Origin: an uncultured Clostridia bacterium
Lineage (GTDB): Bacteria; Bacillota; Clostridia; Oscillospirales; Oscillospiraceae
Assembly (NCBI GenBank): GCA_947383645.1
Contig: CANDEH010000060.1
Location: 1 to 14,299 of the forward strand
Length of the DNA stretch: 14,299 nucleotides
Direction of reading: 5' to 3'
Below the pieces are notes generated by a model. It made no database searches and was not told the DNA's origin. It saw only the letters and a program-made list of their open reading frames with translations. The translations under genes were made by a program, and so were the position numbers. Each line of letters begins with the position of its first letter. Within the stretch, counting starts at the first letter, position 1. Shown in pieces: positions 12,684-14,299 of this stretch.

Positions 12684-13964
12684 ATGATTCCCATCTACGA
12701 CATCAAGAACATCCCCCTCTCCCAGATCCTCCGTCGGGAGGAGACGGAGGGCCCGGATATCTCCGCCGCCGTGGCGGACATCCTCCGCACCGTCCGCCGG
12801 GAGGGGGACGACGCCCTCCGCCGGTACGCCAGGGAGTTCGACCGCGCGGAGCTGACGGACATCCAGGTGTCCCCCGACCAGATCCAGGCGGCCCTGGAGG
12901 CCCTGGACCCGTCCTTTCGCGCCGTTCTGGAGGAGGCCGCGGACCGCATCCGCAGCTTCCACCGCCGCCAGATCCGCCAGGGCTTTGTCATCGGGGAGCG
13001 GGAGGGTGTGATCCTGGGCCAGAAGGTGATCCCCCTGGACCGGGTGGGGCTCTACATCCCCGGCGGCACCGCCGCCTACCCCTCCAGCGTGCTGATGAAC
13101 GCCATCCCCGCCAGGCTGGCCGGCTGCGGTGAGGTGGTGATGGTCTCCCCCCCCACCCACGATGGAGACGTCCACCCGGTGATCCTGGCCGCCGCGGCCA
13201 TCGCCGGTGTGGACCGGGTATTTCGCGTGGGCGGGGCCCAGGCGGTGGCGGCCCTGGCCTACGGCACCCAGACGGTGCCGAAAGTGGACAAGATCGTGGG
13301 CCCGGGGAACGCCTACGTGGCGGAGGCCAAGCGCCAGGTCTTCGGCCAGGTGGCCATCGACATGATCGCCGGCCCCAGCGAGATTCTGGTCATCGCCGAC
13401 GGCGGCGCCGACGCCGCCCAGGCGGCGGCGGACCTTCTCAGCCAGGCGGAGCACGACAAAATGGCCGCCGCCGTCCTGGTCACCGACAGCCCCGCCCTGG
13501 CCCGGTCGGTCCAGGAGGAGCTGGAGCGCCAGATCCCCCTGCTGCCCCGCGCGGAGATCGCCAGGACCTCCATCGAGAAAAACGGAAAGATCATCCTGGT
13601 CCGATCCATAGAGGAGGCGGTGGACGTGTCCAACGCCATCGCCCCGGAGCACCTGGAGCTCTGCGTGGACAATCCCTTCGACTACCTGAACCGGGTACGC
13701 CACGCCGGCTCCATCTTCCTGGGCCGCCACTGCCCAGAGGCCCTGGGCGACTACTTCGCCGGCCCCAACCACACTCTGCCTACCGGCGGCGCCGCCCGCT
13801 TCATGAGCCCCCTCAGCGTGGATGACTTCGTGAAGCGAACCCAGTTCACCTACTACACTGCCGGCGCCCTCCGCGCCGACGCCCCCAAAATCGCCGCCTT
13901 CGCCCGCCAGGAGGGCCTGGAGGCCCACGCCCGCAGCGCCGAGTGTCGGTTCTCTCTTTATTGA
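12684..13964 (+). CDS. hisD: Histidinol dehydrogenase HisD
   Basis: HisD is the zinc- and NAD-dependent enzyme that oxidises L-histidinol to histidine in two steps, the end of the pathway. The 426-residue product is full length. It has the family signature GPGNAYVAEAKRQVFGQVAI followed by DMIAGPSEILVIAD. The expected zinc ligands are Gln254 and His257 (SQAEHDK), Asp356 (GDYFAGPNHTLPTGG) and His415 (GLEAHARSAE). The catalytic Glu322-His323 pair lies in APEHLEL. It is the last gene of the visible his operon; hisB, hisC, hisH and others do not follow and must be elsewhere. The ribosome-binding site is weak (GAGGCG beside the hisG stop), so coupling to hisG is likely. Confidence 0.97.
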   Translation: MIPIYDIKNIPLSQILRREETEGPDISAAVADILRTVRREGDDALRRYAREFDRAELTDIQVSPDQIQAALEALDPSFRAVLEEAADRIRSFHRRQIRQGFVIGEREGVILGQKVIPLDRVGLYIPGGTAAYPSSVLMNAIPARLAGCGEVVMVSPPTHDGDVHPVILAAAAIAGVDRVFRVGGAQAVAALAYGTQTVPKVDKIVGPGNAYVAEAKRQVFGQVAIDMIAGPSEILVIADGGADAAQAAADLLSQAEHDKMAAAVLVTDSPALARSVQEELERQIPLLPRAEIARTSIEKNGKIILVRSIEEAVDVSNAIAPEHLELCVDNPFDYLNRVRHAGSIFLGRHCPEALGDYFAGPNHTLPTGGAARFMSPLSVDDFVKRTQFTYYTAGALRADAPKIAAFARQEGLEAHARSAECRFSLY

Positions 13965-14068
13965 TCTATTTGTTCACTGGCTCCCTGACAGGCTTCTGGC
14001 GCAGTGGCGCCGGCCCAGCATATGCGCCGCCCCGGCGCGGGGGGAGGGGGTTTCGCCCCCCGGGGCGA

Positions 14069-14096
14069 GTTACTTTTCCCACGCGGGAAAAGTAAC
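14069..14096. repeat. Perfect 12-bp inverted repeat GTTACTTTTCCC
   Basis: GTTACTTTTCCC (14069-14080) and its exact complement (14085-14096) are separated by ACGC. The following CCAAAAGCGCGC extends a TTACTTTTC/GAAAAGTAACCAAAAG pattern that I recall as a dispersed intergenic sequence in several bacteria. No T tract follows, so it is more likely a repeat than a terminator. Confidence 0.65.
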
Positions 14097-14106
14097 CAAA
14101 AGCGCG

Positions 14107-14190
14107 CTTAGGGGGACCGCTCGGCGGGCTTTAGCCCCGCCTGCGGCGGGACACAGCCCTTATCCGCGGTCCCCCTAAGAACCCCTTTTT
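14107..14190 (+). repeat. Large inverted repeat with T tract; possible terminator
   Basis: The perfect 14-bp arms CTTAGGGGGACCGC (14107-14120) and complement (14166-14179) enclose 45 bases with an inner GGCGGG/CCCGCC hairpin. After the right arm comes AACCCCTTTTT (14180-14190). It may end the his transcript about 220 bases after hisD, but the long loop makes a dispersed repeat equally likely. Confidence 0.5.
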
Positions 14191-14299
14191 ACGGTCGGTG
14201 GGCAGCACGGCCTTCTGCGGGGGAGACGTGGGTAGTTCTATCGTGGGTGCGGCAGAGCATCGCCGGTTGTCGAAAGGACTTGCGTTCTGGCCCCGTCCG

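Larger units (their letters stand above)
13965..14299. other. Gene-less GC-rich tail with several inverted repeats
   Basis: I see no supported gene on either strand after hisD. Bases 14015-14068 are very GC-rich and can fold (GGGGG at 14046-14050 with CCCCC at 14056-14060, loop TTTCG). Two further inverted repeats are listed separately. Bases 14191-14299 show no recognisable motif; the next gene probably begins outside the window. Confidence 0.6.

Noticed and set aside
12303..13928. A 541-codon minus-strand frame opposite hisD
   Set aside because: hisD is unmistakable and full length; the antisense product is Gly/Val/His-rich with no recognisable domain.

Overview
The window looks like a chromosomal segment of a GC-rich, low-oxygen gut Firmicute (Clostridia, probably Oscillospiraceae such as Flavonifractor, Lawsonibacter or Oscillibacter relatives). 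The basis is the Firmicutes-type rplU-prp-rpmA cluster with an N-terminally extended L27, the short-form HisG with HisZ, a YerC-type TrpR-family regulator, a dlt-like operon and high GC. The taxonomic call is an inference.

Layout. Positions 12-966 (+) encode ribosomal protein L21, the L27-processing protease Prp and L27, ending in a strong intrinsic terminator; obgE, which often follows, is absent. Positions 1082-1821 (-) are a conspicuously AT-richer patch: an Imm70-like immunity gene directly behind a frameshifted, 5'-truncated ORF that may be the tail of a polymorphic toxin. A GNAT acetyltransferase (1876-2388, -) follows, with its own downstream hairpin.

Positions 2516-10027 (-) form one tightly packed, seven-gene operon from a clear sigma-A-type promoter (10067-10095). 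In transcription order it holds a 1018-residue lipoprotein with five Asp-rich FG-GAP/VCBS-type repeats, a DltA-like adenylating enzyme, a GNAT acetyltransferase, a DltC-like carrier protein, a DltB-like MBOAT, a short DltD-like protein, and a 47-residue DltX-like membrane micropeptide that I found by reading through the end of dltD. Every junction overlaps or is 33 nt or less. Together they make a complete D-alanylation-type pathway (activate, carry, move across the membrane, transfer) with two unusual partners and a rearranged order (A-C-B-D-X rather than X-A-B-C-D). The acceptor polymer and even the acyl group are not proven by sequence.

The intergenic space 10028-10627 contains the dlt promoter, two nested palindromic MITE-like elements (one about 163 bp, interrupted by a 160-bp one flanked by a TTA duplication) and the promoter of the rightward his operon. 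That operon (10628-13964, +) is yerC-like regulator, hisZ, hisG, hisD: the first step of histidine synthesis (HisZG) and the last (HisD), probably controlled by the first gene. The last 335 bases hold no gene that I can support, only GC-rich inverted repeats.
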